The notes: generated by a model not told the origin, from the sequence alone. A stretch of 64,000 nt of DNA from Magnetococcales bacterium (GCA_015232365.1 JADFZU010000002.1:1-64000); one strand, 5' to 3'. Shown: positions 28,619 through 38,709, counted from the stretch's first letter. Translations and numbers: made by a program.

Positions 28619-30829
28619 GCTATTCCACATCTGCCAATAAGCTGCTTCCAGATTGGTAACAAACCCCTCAACATCACACAAGGCAGAGTTGATAACTGTT
28701 TCATGCAGAGAGATCCGCTGTTCACTCTCTCTAACCCCTTGCTTGGCAAGTGTTACCGCTTTTTCAACATATTCATCGCTTGATCTGCCAATCCACTCCT
28801 CTTTGCCGATAACGGTCAATAGGCTGGCCCCCTGCCGTGAAATCATCCGTTGCCCGGCAAGGGTAATAACCGGAACTCCCATCCATAGGGCATCAGCAGT
28901 TGTGGCTCCACCAGTCCGTGGAAAAGTATCAAGGGCGATATCTATTAAACCATACTCCTCCATATAGGCTGTGGATGCTGCTCTTAAAATCAGCCGTTCT
29001 TGATTGATGCCCAAGTTACTGAAAAGTGAGACAATACGCCTCTGTTCAGATCTATCCACTAGCTGCTTGGTTTTGAGTAGAAGCTTGGCTTGTGGTACTT
29101 CTGATAAAATCCGGCTCCAGAGCAGAGCAACATCATGGGTAATCTTGGAGAGGTGGTTGAAGGAGCCTAAGACGACACCATCATGAGAGCGTTTCTCGCT
29201 CTTGGCAATGGCCGTCTTTTCTCCAGGCTGGTAACATACCCAGCAGTTGGGTAGATGAACTATGGTTTCGACGCTCTCTTCCCGGCGATCTTCTGGAGTC
29301 AAAACCTTATCGGTTAGCCAATAGTCCATGGTCTCCAGGCCGGTAGTGGTGCAGTAGCCAAGATAGCTCACTTGTATCGGTGCCGGTTTATAGGTGAAAA
29401 CCTTCAGACGGCTGCCTTTGGTGTGTCCGGTTAGGTCAACAAGTATATCTATACCATCATCATAGATCTGTTGTGCTACTTGCTGGTCGCTTAGCTTCAA
29501 GGTGTTGCACCAGACATCTGCTGATGCCTGAAACTCCGAGGTGATACTATCTGGCTTGATAACGTTGCTGTAACAGTAAACCCGAGTCTTGTTGCGATGG
29601 TGGTTTTTAATGATAGCAGCCATAAAGTTGCTCACCGGATGCCGTCTGAAATCCCCTGATACATAGCCGATTTTTAATAGCTGTTTGTTCTGTTTGATAG
29701 GGGAGTGGCTAAACCTATTACTCTTTCCAGCCCGGCCATGAATCTCATCCCACTGTTGATGCTGTTTAAGGGTTTCTGGAGCAGAATAGAGAGTATAATA
29801 ACTGATGATAAACAATAAGTTGCTGTGGGCTATAGTAAAATCAGGCTGTATGGTAAGAGCCTTCTTAAAGCTTGTAACTGCCTCTTCCAGCTTTCCCTGC
29901 TCTTGGAAAATCAGCCCGGAGTTATTGTAGGCTTCTGCATAATCCGGTTTAATTGCCAGGGATTTCTGGTAGCTGGCAATAGCAGCATCCAACTGTCCCT
30001 GTCCCTGTCTGGCAGCACCCAGATTACTGTAGGCTTCGAAATAATCCGGCTGAATGGCAATAGCTTTTTGGTAGCATTCGACCGCATCATCCAACTCCCC
30101 TTGCAAGAAGAGGATATTACCAAGATTGTAGTGGGCTTTTGCATAGTTTGGGTCTATGGTCAGGGCATGTTGATAGCTGGCAATTGCAGCTTTCAACTCC
30201 CCTTGCTCTTGAAGAGCAGCAGCAAGGTTGTAGTGGGCCTCTAGATGATCAGGTTTAATAGACAGGGTCTTATTGTAGTAGATAACAGCTCTATCCAACT
30301 GGCCCCGGTTTTTAAAAGCTATGCCAAGGTTGCTCAAAGCTGCAATATTATCTGGCTGTAGCTCAAGAACTTTATTATACCAGTAGATTCCTTCATCCAG
30401 TTGCCCGGCCTTGTGCAGAGCAATAGCCCGATGTAGAGAAGCCTCTATTTCGCTACTCTTACTGGTTATACTATCTAAATAGCCGGTTATTTTTTCGTTG
30501 CCGGGATCTTTTCCCAGAGCGGTCTGCAGAGCTGCTATCGCCTCTTGTTGTCGCCCAAGGGGGTAGAGTGATGTGGCAAGGTTGTAATAGAGCATGGCTC
30601 GACTATCATCGATGCTGATAGCCTGTTGAAACTTTTGAGCAGCCATCTCAAAGCGGCCAATTTTCTGGGCGATGTTGCCAAGTAAATTGATAGCATCAAG
30701 GTGATTTGGTGCGACTTGAAGGATAGCAGTACAGAGTTTATCAGCCTCCAGGTAGCGTCCTGCACCATAATGGTCAACCGCCTGGGAATACCCCCCGGCA
30801 ACGGTAAGCTCGCTCTCTTTATTTGCCAT
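28571..30829 (-). CDS. TPR-repeat protein with O-GlcNAc transferase (GT41/SPINDLY-like) C-terminal domain
   Basis: ~9 TPRs; IGYVSGDFRRHPVSNFM, DILVDLTGHTKGSRL, PAPIQVSYLGYCTTTGLETMDYWLTD, DTFPRTGGATTADALWMGVPVITLAG. Confidence 0.95.
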   Translation of the reverse strand: MANKESELTVAGGYSQAVDHYGAGRYLEADKLCTAILQVAPNHLDAINLLGNIAQKIGRFEMAAQKFQQAISIDDSRAMLYYNLATSLYPLGRQQEAIAALQTALGKDPGNEKITGYLDSITSKSSEIEASLHRAIALHKAGQLDEGIYWYNKVLELQPDNIAALSNLGIAFKNRGQLDRAVIYYNKTLSIKPDHLEAHYNLAAALQEQGELKAAIASYQHALTIDPNYAKAHYNLGNILFLQGELDDAVECYQKAIAIQPDYFEAYSNLGAARQGQGQLDAAIASYQKSLAIKPDYAEAYNNSGLIFQEQGKLEEAVTSFKKALTIQPDFTIAHSNLLFIISYYTLYSAPETLKQHQQWDEIHGRAGKSNRFSHSPIKQNKQLLKIGYVSGDFRRHPVSNFMAAIIKNHHRNKTRVYCYSNVIKPDSITSEFQASADVWCNTLKLSDQQVAQQIYDDGIDILVDLTGHTKGSRLKVFTYKPAPIQVSYLGYCTTTGLETMDYWLTDKVLTPEDRREESVETIVHLPNCWVCYQPGEKTAIAKSEKRSHDGVVLGSFNHLSKITHDVALLWSRILSEVPQAKLLLKTKQLVDRSEQRRIVSLFSNLGINQERLILRAASTAYMEEYGLIDIALDTFPRTGGATTADALWMGVPVITLAGQRMISRQGASLLTVIGKEEWIGRSSDEYVEKAVTLAKQGVRESEQRISLHETVINSALCDVEGFVTNLEAAYWQMWNSGDLPRTPLGRGKTTL
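29794..30439 (-). repeat. TPR-encoding ~102-bp tandem units
   Basis: 34-aa periodicity (AIASYQKSLAIKPDYAEAYNNLG-type units). Confidence 0.85.
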
Positions 30830-30914
30830 TACAACACACTATTTTCTACCTGCTATAACTAATAGTCCAGATACTTCTCCAAGTTAAATAAGTTTTGCCA
30901 GCATCAAAAAGTCA

Positions 30915-30972
30915 TGGGGTGGGTTTGGAAAGAGGGGCTGCCCCTTCCCAGTGGGGCTAGGGGCAAAGCCCC
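30915..30972. repeat. Dispersed GC-rich repeat (copy D), abuts the stop codon of the RND gene
   Basis: tggggtgggtttggaaagaggggctgccccttcccagtggggctaggggcaaagcccc. Confidence 0.85.
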
Positions 30973-30976
30973 AAAA

Positions 30977-33676
30977 CTATCTCTTTCCAAAAACATAAGC
31001 CGGCTTAAAAACCCAAACCATCAGAGGCAGAAAGGTAAGAGCGGTAAAGACGTCAATAATAATAGCTTCACCAATATACATACCCAAGCCCCAGGTGTTG
31101 CCCAACTCGGTTGAGACCAGTGGTATAAAGCTGCCTAGCAGAACAATTACCGATGCTATAACTGCTGAGCCGGTAGAGGATAGGGTGCTGCTTAGAGCCT
31201 GCTTCCAGCTTTTTTTACCATCTTCCATCTCCTCTTTAAGGCGGAAAATTATATAGATGCTGTAATCAACTCCCAATCCCATAGCTATAGATAGGGCAAC
31301 CAGGTTGGCAAAGTGAAGATTACCCGACCAGTTTTCGACAGAGGTGAAATATCCAGCCAATCCGTACTGGGCGAAGAGGGTAATTAGCAGTACAGAAATC
31401 AACATTCCGGCAACTGCCAACGAACGAAACATTAAAGCGACAATGATAAAAATAGCTGTGGCGGTCTGTAGGGGGCCCCGGAGCCACTCCTTCATACTGA
31501 CCTCCCAAGTTGCTTCGGTTGCTCCAAGAAAGCCGCCAATACCAGGGGCTACATAGTCTGCTCCCGGTTTGGATAGATGGTTGTTGTCCCCGGAGGCATC
31601 TTGGTTGCGAAGGCCAAAATTTACTTTGGAGAAACCTGGGTCATTTTTATGTTTTTCTATGTAGGCTTGAATGTCGGCAACTACCCGATGGGTTTTTTTC
31701 GGGTCCATGGTGTTGACAAACCCCAATACAACCCCCTCATTCCAGGTGTGGTTGTTAACAAAAGCCGATAGCTCACCATCACTGGTCATGGTCTCTAACA
31801 GACCATTATACATCGAGATGATCTCATCAGGATTACGGTCATCATCCGGGTCGGCAGCCAGCATGGTGGCTTTGGTCCTGACAATCATGTCGTCCAGAGA
31901 TGGCTTCTCTCCCGGTTCAGCGGCCATCAACATATTAACCAGGCGAATATATTGGGCATAAGAGCCAGTAAAGCCGATATATGGATGGCTGCGCATCCAC
32001 TCTTCCATAGCGACAATATCGGCAATTACATCGGCACTATTAAAAATTCCTTGCTCTCCCATCTCTTCAGAGTCATGGCAGAGAGGCGGTTCCACATCCT
32101 CCTCCATATCCTCACAGAGCGGTTTAAGAGGCTCTTTACCACGAATTGGCACACTTAAAGAGATCACTCCCGGCATTATTTCACTAAGCCGGGTTATGTG
32201 TTGAATGGTGATAGACTCTTTTTTAAATGCTGCCCTGGCATAGTTGATCCCTTTTTCTACACCCGGCATAAGATCATCTTTACTGCCATTGGCGATATCG
32301 GTGAAGTGGGCGGAAATGGCTATAATAACCACAACCACTGCCGCTGGAATCCATTTCATCGGCCCGGTAAGCAAACCTGCCAGCCAGTTTCCCAGTTTTT
32401 TCTCCCGGGCCAGCTCATCTTTCGAGACTCCTTCGCTTTCTGACTGACTGCCAGGGTACATAACCAATAGTAGGGGGATCAGGGTGGTGGTGGTAACTAT
32501 CAAGGTAAACATGCCGAACATACCAAAATAGGCATAAGCTTTGTAAAAGGAGATATCCACCAGAGAGAGGGTGGCAAAACCGGCGACATCGGTAATAATA
32601 GAGAGCGTGGCAGGGGTTACAGTATGGGCAATGGCGTTAATACCGCTCTCTTCAGCAGAATCATTAAGCTCCAACTCTTGCAGATAGCGTCGGGTAATCT
32701 GCACCGCATGACCAATACCTATAGCCAGTAGCAACATTGGGGTCAAAACCATCATTGTAGTGAGTTTAAACTGGGAAAAACCCATCAAACCCAATGTGGT
32801 GATAATAGTTGCACTAACACCAACCAGGGGAATTATTGCCCGGCGCATGGTGCCAAACTCTTTGAGCAGTATAAAAACCACGATGGCGATGGAGATGGCA
32901 AATAGCCACCATTTTCTCTTCAACTCCAACATCATATAGGCGAGGAAATAAGGCTCGCCAGCCACCAGGATATCAACCCGGTCATCTCTGCTATATGGTT
33001 CGACAACCTCTAAAACCTGTTCAACCCATGGCACATATATCTCTTTAACGTCATCAGTATAATCACCAATAATAAAAGCTGCCTTTGCTGTGCAGTCAGC
33101 TCCTGGAGTGAAGCGGCACACCTTGCCGTTACTATCTTCACCATAGAGCAGCATTGGCGACATTACCGGGTTATCCTGTAGACCCTCTTTTAAAAACTGC
33201 ATCTGCTCAGTGGCAAGCTTGCTGTCGGTCAGGCTGATGCCCTCCGTGGGTATAAGCCGTTTGAAAACCAGGCCGTTTTCGTCAGCACCCATATATTTGA
33301 CTTTTTGAGCCGCCAGAGACATGAAATTTTCTGGACGGGAGGCGGGGAGGTCTGCCATTTTTTGGTGAATCTCCTGGACCATATTTATGAACCAGGGTTG
33401 GTAGATATCCCCATCTTTTACCTCAACGCCAATCACCATCATATTGCCCATGCCAAAATGTTTTTCAGCGTAGGCGTTTGTTGCTACATAACGGTTGGAA
33501 GGGGGGAGCAGGGTGTCGGGATCGTTGCGGATATCCAGTTTGTGGATCTGGAAGGCTGCTAGCAGGGTGACAAAGGCGACAATTGCAAAAATTGACCGCC
33601 GGTGCTTCATGACAAACCGGGCATAACGCTGGGAAAACGGGATCTCTTCTCTGCGCAGACTCTCTTGGCTGGACAT
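30977..33676 (-). CDS. RND superfamily (MMPL-type) exporter
   Basis: ~900 aa with two 6-TM blocks; LSIAMGLGVDYSIYIIFRLKEE, LAIGIGHAVQITRRY. Confidence 0.92.
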   Translation of the reverse strand: MSSQESLRREEIPFSQRYARFVMKHRRSIFAIVAFVTLLAAFQIHKLDIRNDPDTLLPPSNRYVATNAYAEKHFGMGNMMVIGVEVKDGDIYQPWFINMVQEIHQKMADLPASRPENFMSLAAQKVKYMGADENGLVFKRLIPTEGISLTDSKLATEQMQFLKEGLQDNPVMSPMLLYGEDSNGKVCRFTPGADCTAKAAFIIGDYTDDVKEIYVPWVEQVLEVVEPYSRDDRVDILVAGEPYFLAYMMLELKRKWWLFAISIAIVVFILLKEFGTMRRAIIPLVGVSATIITTLGLMGFSQFKLTTMMVLTPMLLLAIGIGHAVQITRRYLQELELNDSAEESGINAIAHTVTPATLSIITDVAGFATLSLVDISFYKAYAYFGMFGMFTLIVTTTTLIPLLLVMYPGSQSESEGVSKDELAREKKLGNWLAGLLTGPMKWIPAAVVVVIIAISAHFTDIANGSKDDLMPGVEKGINYARAAFKKESITIQHITRLSEIMPGVISLSVPIRGKEPLKPLCEDMEEDVEPPLCHDSEEMGEQGIFNSADVIADIVAMEEWMRSHPYIGFTGSYAQYIRLVNMLMAAEPGEKPSLDDMIVRTKATMLAADPDDDRNPDEIISMYNGLLETMTSDGELSAFVNNHTWNEGVVLGFVNTMDPKKTHRVVADIQAYIEKHKNDPGFSKVNFGLRNQDASGDNNHLSKPGADYVAPGIGGFLGATEATWEVSMKEWLRGPLQTATAIFIIVALMFRSLAVAGMLISVLLITLFAQYGLAGYFTSVENWSGNLHFANLVALSIAMGLGVDYSIYIIFRLKEEMEDGKKSWKQALSSTLSSTGSAVIASVIVLLGSFIPLVSTELGNTWGLGMYIGEAIIIDVFTALTFLPLMVWVFKPAYVFGKR

Positions 33677-33769
33677 AAAATTCTCCTGCTTTGCTATTTT
33701 AATCTTTTCTAGAGGGTGTAGATATAGCCAGGGGCCGGTATAGACGGCCCCTGGCTAGAGTGGTAATGT

Positions 33770-35593
33770 TTAGAAAATATACTTCATACCAACCTGGAGG
33801 TTGGAGCTGTTTGCAAACTGGCCAAACATGGTGTCTTTTTCACCAAAGTAGGCGTTATATTCCGAGGTAAAGATCACCTCGTCAGTATAGGCATACTCTA
33901 CATCAATACGGTTCCAGTAACCGCCGCCCTCTTCTACCATTAGAATGTTGTTCCAGCGACCTTGCTGCTCAGCTCCAAACGGTTTAGAGAGGAATATCGA
34001 GCCAAACTCTTTGTATTTACCGGCTTTTTTCAATCCATTGCTCAGGTGCATTGTTGTGGCATCAGCGGTATAAATCCCGGAACTAGGATCACCATCGTAA
34101 TGGTCCAAATTGACAAACTGGATAAACTGACCACTTACCATCAAATTGGTAAAGAATGTGAAATCTGCCCCCAACACATACTTGAACATGTCGGCATTTT
34201 TGGACTGCATAGCACCAACAAGATCACCATAACCGAGTTTTGTCCGGTCAATAACCGGGGCTTTGGTATCCTTATCGTAGAGGAATTCACCACGAAGAAC
34301 AACCGGGCCTGTTGACTCTAAATCCAAGGCATAATCAAAGGCTGTTCCCAAACTGTGGATACGGTTGAGCTTTTCTGTAAAGACCAGATTAGCCGCTTTG
34401 CCTGCGTTACCACCGTAAGCACCGGTGCTATCTGCAAGGGTGAGTGTGTTGGTACCGGTAGTCGTAGTGGTTATAGTCTGGCCGGTGGTTCCCTCCCAAT
34501 GTAAATCAACATATGGGTTCGCATCGTAGTGCCAGAGGTAGTTTAGTGAGAAGTTAAAGTTGTTGCCAATGCTGTTTTTGTAACGAAATCCAAGATTTGG
34601 ATCAATCTCTTCTGGATATTCACGGCGATATTCGCTGGTTGCATTGACAAAGGCGTCAAAGGTAGCAAATGTTGCGTTGGGCATGTACTCGAAGGTTGAG
34701 TTTGGATTATTGGTATCCCAAGCCGCACCGTCAATTAGGTTGGTTCTGCTGCTGTTTGTTGACTGGGCAACAGTATTCAGTGCCGCTGCACCGCTGGCTG
34801 TAACATAGCCCTGTACGGTTGTTCCGGTTGCAGCAGACAAGCCGGCACCACTGCCATAAGCAACAAAGAAAGAGTTAGATACCAGACCCAGGGCTGGAAC
34901 AATACTCAAAAACCCGTTTGATTGTCCGGTAATGGTGTCTACACCAAGCATCTTAAATGGTTGGCCCGGATCACCACTCTTATCCATGCCGGGAATAGCG
35001 TTCTCTTTGCGTTGGGCAACAATAAACTGCATGTTGCCATTTTCGCCAACATCAGCCTCTGCCTTGATCATCCAGACCGGAATCCGGGCATCTTCGGTGG
35101 TGTTTTGGACAAACTCCCGCCAGTCGGTAGGGTTGACAATATCAAGGAGTTTAATGCCGTCAGCAGTACCCCAGACCACCTGCTGTTTACCAATTCGCCA
35201 ATCCAGAGGCCCGGTAGTAGTATCAACGTATAACTCCCGTAGGACATCGTTCTGGCTGTCACTAGCGTGGTAGCGATAGCCGTCAGCCCCTTCAGTATCG
35301 GCAACTAGATTAAATTGCCCATGTATGGAGGTAGTATCGGATATATCACCGTTGACAAAAAGATTTAGTGAATTTTCAAACTTGAGCATTTCACCGGCAC
35401 TCTGGTTGGTTGTGCCGTTATATGTTTGCAGAGAACCAGTGGTGGGGCCGTTATTGGTAAAAAAAGCGGTCTCATTTTTTAGAACACCTGAAACCCGCCA
35501 CTCTCCAAAAGATTCGCTATCATCTGCCAGCAGTGGGGTTGCAGATAGTAAGGTTACTAATGCTGCTACTCCAAGTATATTTAATTTTTTCAT
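33770..35593 (-). CDS. DUF1302 family outer membrane protein
   Basis: Signal peptide, FENSLNLFVNGDISDTTSIHGQFNL, RELYVDTTTGPLDWRIGKQQVVWGTADGIKLLDIVNPTDWREF. Confidence 0.9.
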   Translation of the reverse strand: MKKLNILGVAALVTLLSATPLLADDSESFGEWRVSGVLKNETAFFTNNGPTTGSLQTYNGTTNQSAGEMLKFENSLNLFVNGDISDTTSIHGQFNLVADTEGADGYRYHASDSQNDVLRELYVDTTTGPLDWRIGKQQVVWGTADGIKLLDIVNPTDWREFVQNTTEDARIPVWMIKAEADVGENGNMQFIVAQRKENAIPGMDKSGDPGQPFKMLGVDTITGQSNGFLSIVPALGLVSNSFFVAYGSGAGLSAATGTTVQGYVTASGAAALNTVAQSTNSSRTNLIDGAAWDTNNPNSTFEYMPNATFATFDAFVNATSEYRREYPEEIDPNLGFRYKNSIGNNFNFSLNYLWHYDANPYVDLHWEGTTGQTITTTTTGTNTLTLADSTGAYGGNAGKAANLVFTEKLNRIHSLGTAFDYALDLESTGPVVLRGEFLYDKDTKAPVIDRTKLGYGDLVGAMQSKNADMFKYVLGADFTFFTNLMVSGQFIQFVNLDHYDGDPSSGIYTADATTMHLSNGLKKAGKYKEFGSIFLSKPFGAEQQGRWNNILMVEEGGGYWNRIDVEYAYTDEVIFTSEYNAYFGEKDTMFGQFANSSNLQVGMKYIF

Positions 35594-35630
35594 ATTATTT
35601 TCCTTTAATGTATAGATATTTAAATTCTGC

Positions 35631-36578
35631 TTAGCGTTTAATCTTTCTCAGAGTTTTTTCTGACCAAAATTTGGCCTTTCTATCTGTATTCCACTCAGCA
35701 ACAGCAACGGGAATAGAGGCCATGGTCTCATGATTGGTTTCCAGGTTTTTGCCATACCAGTATTTCCACCAGAGTCCACGTGGGTCATCTAGACCCATTG
35801 AGGTCCAGGCCCGGTCAATAATTTTGATTTTTTTGCCGTCTTTGTAATATTCAGTCCGGTAGTCGCCAAAGCTTTTGGTATCGATAAAGCTAATCCGGTG
35901 GTCGTACCACCAGTTGCTAAACTTGGTTGTGCTTTTAAGTTTGTATACTGAACTGCCTTTGTGGCTACAGTCTGGAGCGTGGACTCTTTTGCTATATTTA
36001 CTTTTTGCTGGTAGCTCCATGACCATCAGACACTCATTGAAGCTCTCTGTACCTAGTAGTTCATGGTTTTCATGCTGTGGTTTACGCAGGGTTACGTCGC
36101 CAAAGGTAAAATCAGTACCGCCCCAGGAGTCATCATGGGCCGGTTGGGCAAAACGGCGAATTTTTCTCAGAGCCGGGAGCCATATTGAGTAGGCCTGGCT
36201 TTTTGCATCATCCTCAAAATCGGTAATCAGCATACCGGTTCCCCGGAGTTTACCAGAACGGAAGATAGCAATATCCTGAGCTTTAACCTCACCATCGTTA
36301 TAGTCGTTGTTAAGATGTCTCTCAACAGTATTGGTTTTTGGTTTTTGGCCTTCAGAGCGGCTTAGCAGGATGGTAATATTTTTTTTACTAATTCTCTTGA
36401 TAGAGAAGTTTTTCACGGCATAAAAATGGTTGACAAAATAGACCTGTTCAACAATTTCTTCAGCCGATGGGGTGCCTTGAGGGTAGGGGAGGCTTTTTGC
36501 AACACCGCCAGCAAATGCTGCTGTAGTACCCAGACTTGCAATCAGTGACAAGCCAGCTATTAAATTTTTCGTTTTCAT
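35631..36578 (-). CDS. LolA-like outer membrane lipoprotein-sorting family protein
   Basis: Signal peptide; SIWLPALRKIRRFAQPAHDDSWGGTDFTFGDV is typical of the family that accompanies MMPL/DUF1302 genes. Confidence 0.85.
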   Translation of the reverse strand: MKTKNLIAGLSLIASLGTTAAFAGGVAKSLPYPQGTPSAEEIVEQVYFVNHFYAVKNFSIKRISKKNITILLSRSEGQKPKTNTVERHLNNDYNDGEVKAQDIAIFRSGKLRGTGMLITDFEDDAKSQAYSIWLPALRKIRRFAQPAHDDSWGGTDFTFGDVTLRKPQHENHELLGTESFNECLMVMELPAKSKYSKRVHAPDCSHKGSSVYKLKSTTKFSNWWYDHRISFIDTKSFGDYRTEYYKDGKKIKIIDRAWTSMGLDDPRGLWWKYWYGKNLETNHETMASIPVAVAEWNTDRKAKFWSEKTLRKIKR

Positions 36579-37034
36579 ACTTATACCTCAATAAATATAT
36601 AGATTGCTAACAAGCCCCGATACCAATAGTGATTATGGAGGCACTATGTGTATTAACGTAACAGTGTTGTTACATAGATACAAACGCCAGCATAAAGGCT
36701 CCTTTTTATAAAGGCAACATAATAATTTCAACATGTTAAGAAAGCTTAATCAACAGTTGTGTGCCTAAATAAAAACATAACACAATCAAACATATATGTT
36801 TAGTTATCTTTTTAAATATACATTATTTTGTGTTGTTTAAAGGCTCATTTCTTTACAATGATTTTTGGTAAATCAGTCACTATATAACAAAAATTTATCG
36901 TTGATTAATTGAGTTTATTAGGCAGACTCTAAATTAAGGCTGGTTAATTTATATTTACAAATGTAGTGAACCATTTTTCAACTCTATGCTCTAACTTCAG
37001 TATAAGCAGGTTATTATATTCTAATATAGATAGT

Positions 37035-37280
37035 ATGGAGATTAGAAAAATGGGCAAAATTATAGTTGGTTATTTTTTAGCAACACTTTTTGGTTTAGGG
37101 GCGTTTTTGGTTTTGGGTTATGAGGGGTTGATCAAGAGTCACGAGGTTGATTTAGTCTTTTGGGGTTTAATTGGTACGGGTTTTCTGCTCCAGATAGGGG
37201 AGGTATTTCTCTGTAAGCCTGTCTGCCGAATTTTAGCCCATAACCATCTAAGCCAAAAGTGGATGAGCTGTTGTCATTAA
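37035..37280 (+). CDS. Small membrane protein, two predicted TM helices
   Basis: IIVGYFLATLFGLGAFLVLGY and LVFWGLIGTGFLLQIGEVFL. Confidence 0.55.
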   Translation: MEIRKMGKIIVGYFLATLFGLGAFLVLGYEGLIKSHEVDLVFWGLIGTGFLLQIGEVFLCKPVCRILAHNHLSQKWMSCCH

Positions 37281-37407
37281 ACAAAAGTAACTAAAAGAAC
37301 TCTGGTGTTTCCTCACCATCTGCTGTGAAATTTCCGGGTAAAAATCAGAGAAAAATGTATCATGTCACCACATAGGAAGGAAAAAATTTACAAAAGGTGG
37401 TGATATA

Positions 37408-38259
37408 ATGGATGAGGGTTTTAAAGCTGAGGCTCGGACTATTCTTATTACCGGCTGTTCAACCGGTATTGGCCGTTGTGTCGCGTTTGGTCTGCGGGAT
37501 AGGGGGTGGCGGGTGTTTGCCACGGCCCGGAAAATGGTTGATGTTGAGGAGTTAAGGGAGCAGGGGTTTGAATCTTGTAAAATTGATCTTGCCGATACTG
37601 ACTCCATCCATAGTGGTTTTAAGTGGGTCATGGAGCAGAGTGGCGGTAGGCTAGATAGCCTTTTTAACAATGGTGCGTATGGTCAGCCTGGAGCAATGGA
37701 AGATATCTCAATAGAGGCTATGCGGGAGCAGTTTGAGACCAATGTTTTTGGTACTCATGAGTTAACCCGGTTAATACTTCCGGTTATGCGCGGCCAGGGC
37801 CATGGGCGGATTATACAAAATAGCTCGGTATTGGGTTTTGTTGCCATGCCATATCGAGGGGCTTATGTAGCAAGTAAATTTGCTTTAGAAGGTTTGACTG
37901 AAGCGATGCGGATTGAGATGCGGGGTAGCGGCATCGATTTTGTTTTAATAGAGCCGGGACCGATTACAACCAAGTTTCGCCTTAATGCCAGAAAGGCATT
38001 TTTAAAATATATCAAACCAGAAGAGAGTGTCTATCGGGAGAAATACGAAGGCTGGATGGAGCAGGCTAAAACCGAGGAGTCATCAAGCATGCCGTTCAGT
38101 CTGCCCCCTGAGGCAGTTTTGCAAAAAGTAATCAAGGCATTAGATAGCAAGCACCCTAGCACCCGTTATGGTGTGACCATCCCGACCCATATTTTTTGGA
38201 TATTGAGGCCTATTCTACCACGCCTCTGGTTGGATGCTATTTTAGCAAAAGCGGTTTAA
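37408..38259 (+). CDS. SDR family oxidoreductase
   Basis: ILITGCSTGIGRCVA, LFNNGAYGQPG, YVASKFALEGL. Confidence 0.92.
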   Translation: MDEGFKAEARTILITGCSTGIGRCVAFGLRDRGWRVFATARKMVDVEELREQGFESCKIDLADTDSIHSGFKWVMEQSGGRLDSLFNNGAYGQPGAMEDISIEAMREQFETNVFGTHELTRLILPVMRGQGHGRIIQNSSVLGFVAMPYRGAYVASKFALEGLTEAMRIEMRGSGIDFVLIEPGPITTKFRLNARKAFLKYIKPEESVYREKYEGWMEQAKTEESSSMPFSLPPEAVLQKVIKALDSKHPSTRYGVTIPTHIFWILRPILPRLWLDAILAKAV

Positions 38260-38330
38260 CATTTTTTAAGCTGCCCGCTTTTTAGGCGAGTATTTTTTAT
38301 GAAGTGTCAGCAATAGGCGGGGTAGGGGGG

Positions 38331-38660
38331 TTAATTTGCAACTTTTTTATTGATGCGGTAGACGTAAGCCAGAACCTCGGCAACCGCCTTGTACAGAGGG
38401 GCAGGAACCGTCTCGCCAACAGGTACTTTACCCAACAGAGAGACCAGGTCAGGATCTTCCATCAAAGTTACCCCAGACTCTTCAGCTTTTTGTAAAATAG
38501 CTTCGGCAATACGCCCTTTGCCAGAAGCAGTAACACGGGGAGCGTGATCACTACCTTTCCTATAACGCAAGGCAACCGCCTCTTTCCTAACCACAGGAGT
38601 TGGCTGCTCAGGTGTGGGCTGCTCAGGTGCAAGCCGCTCTAGGAGAGATTTCTTACTCAT
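38331..38660 (-). CDS. FlhB C-terminal-domain-like protein (FlhX-type)
   Basis: C-terminus LYKAVAEVLAYVYRIN matches FlhB LFKAVAEVLAYVFNLK at 23378; no TM domain. Confidence 0.88.
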   Translation of the reverse strand: MSKKSLLERLAPEQPTPEQPTPVVRKEAVALRYRKGSDHAPRVTASGKGRIAEAILQKAEESGVTLMEDPDLVSLLGKVPVGETVPAPLYKAVAEVLAYVYRINKKVAN

Positions 38661-38709
38661 ATTTTGATTATCTCTACCTTGAGCAATTTATCTCTCCAAT
38701 TAAGTTGGG

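Noticed and set aside
29794-30439. Regular ~102-bp repeats considered as a CRISPR or tandem-repeat array
   Set aside because: In-frame TPR coding repeats with diverged sequence, no spacers
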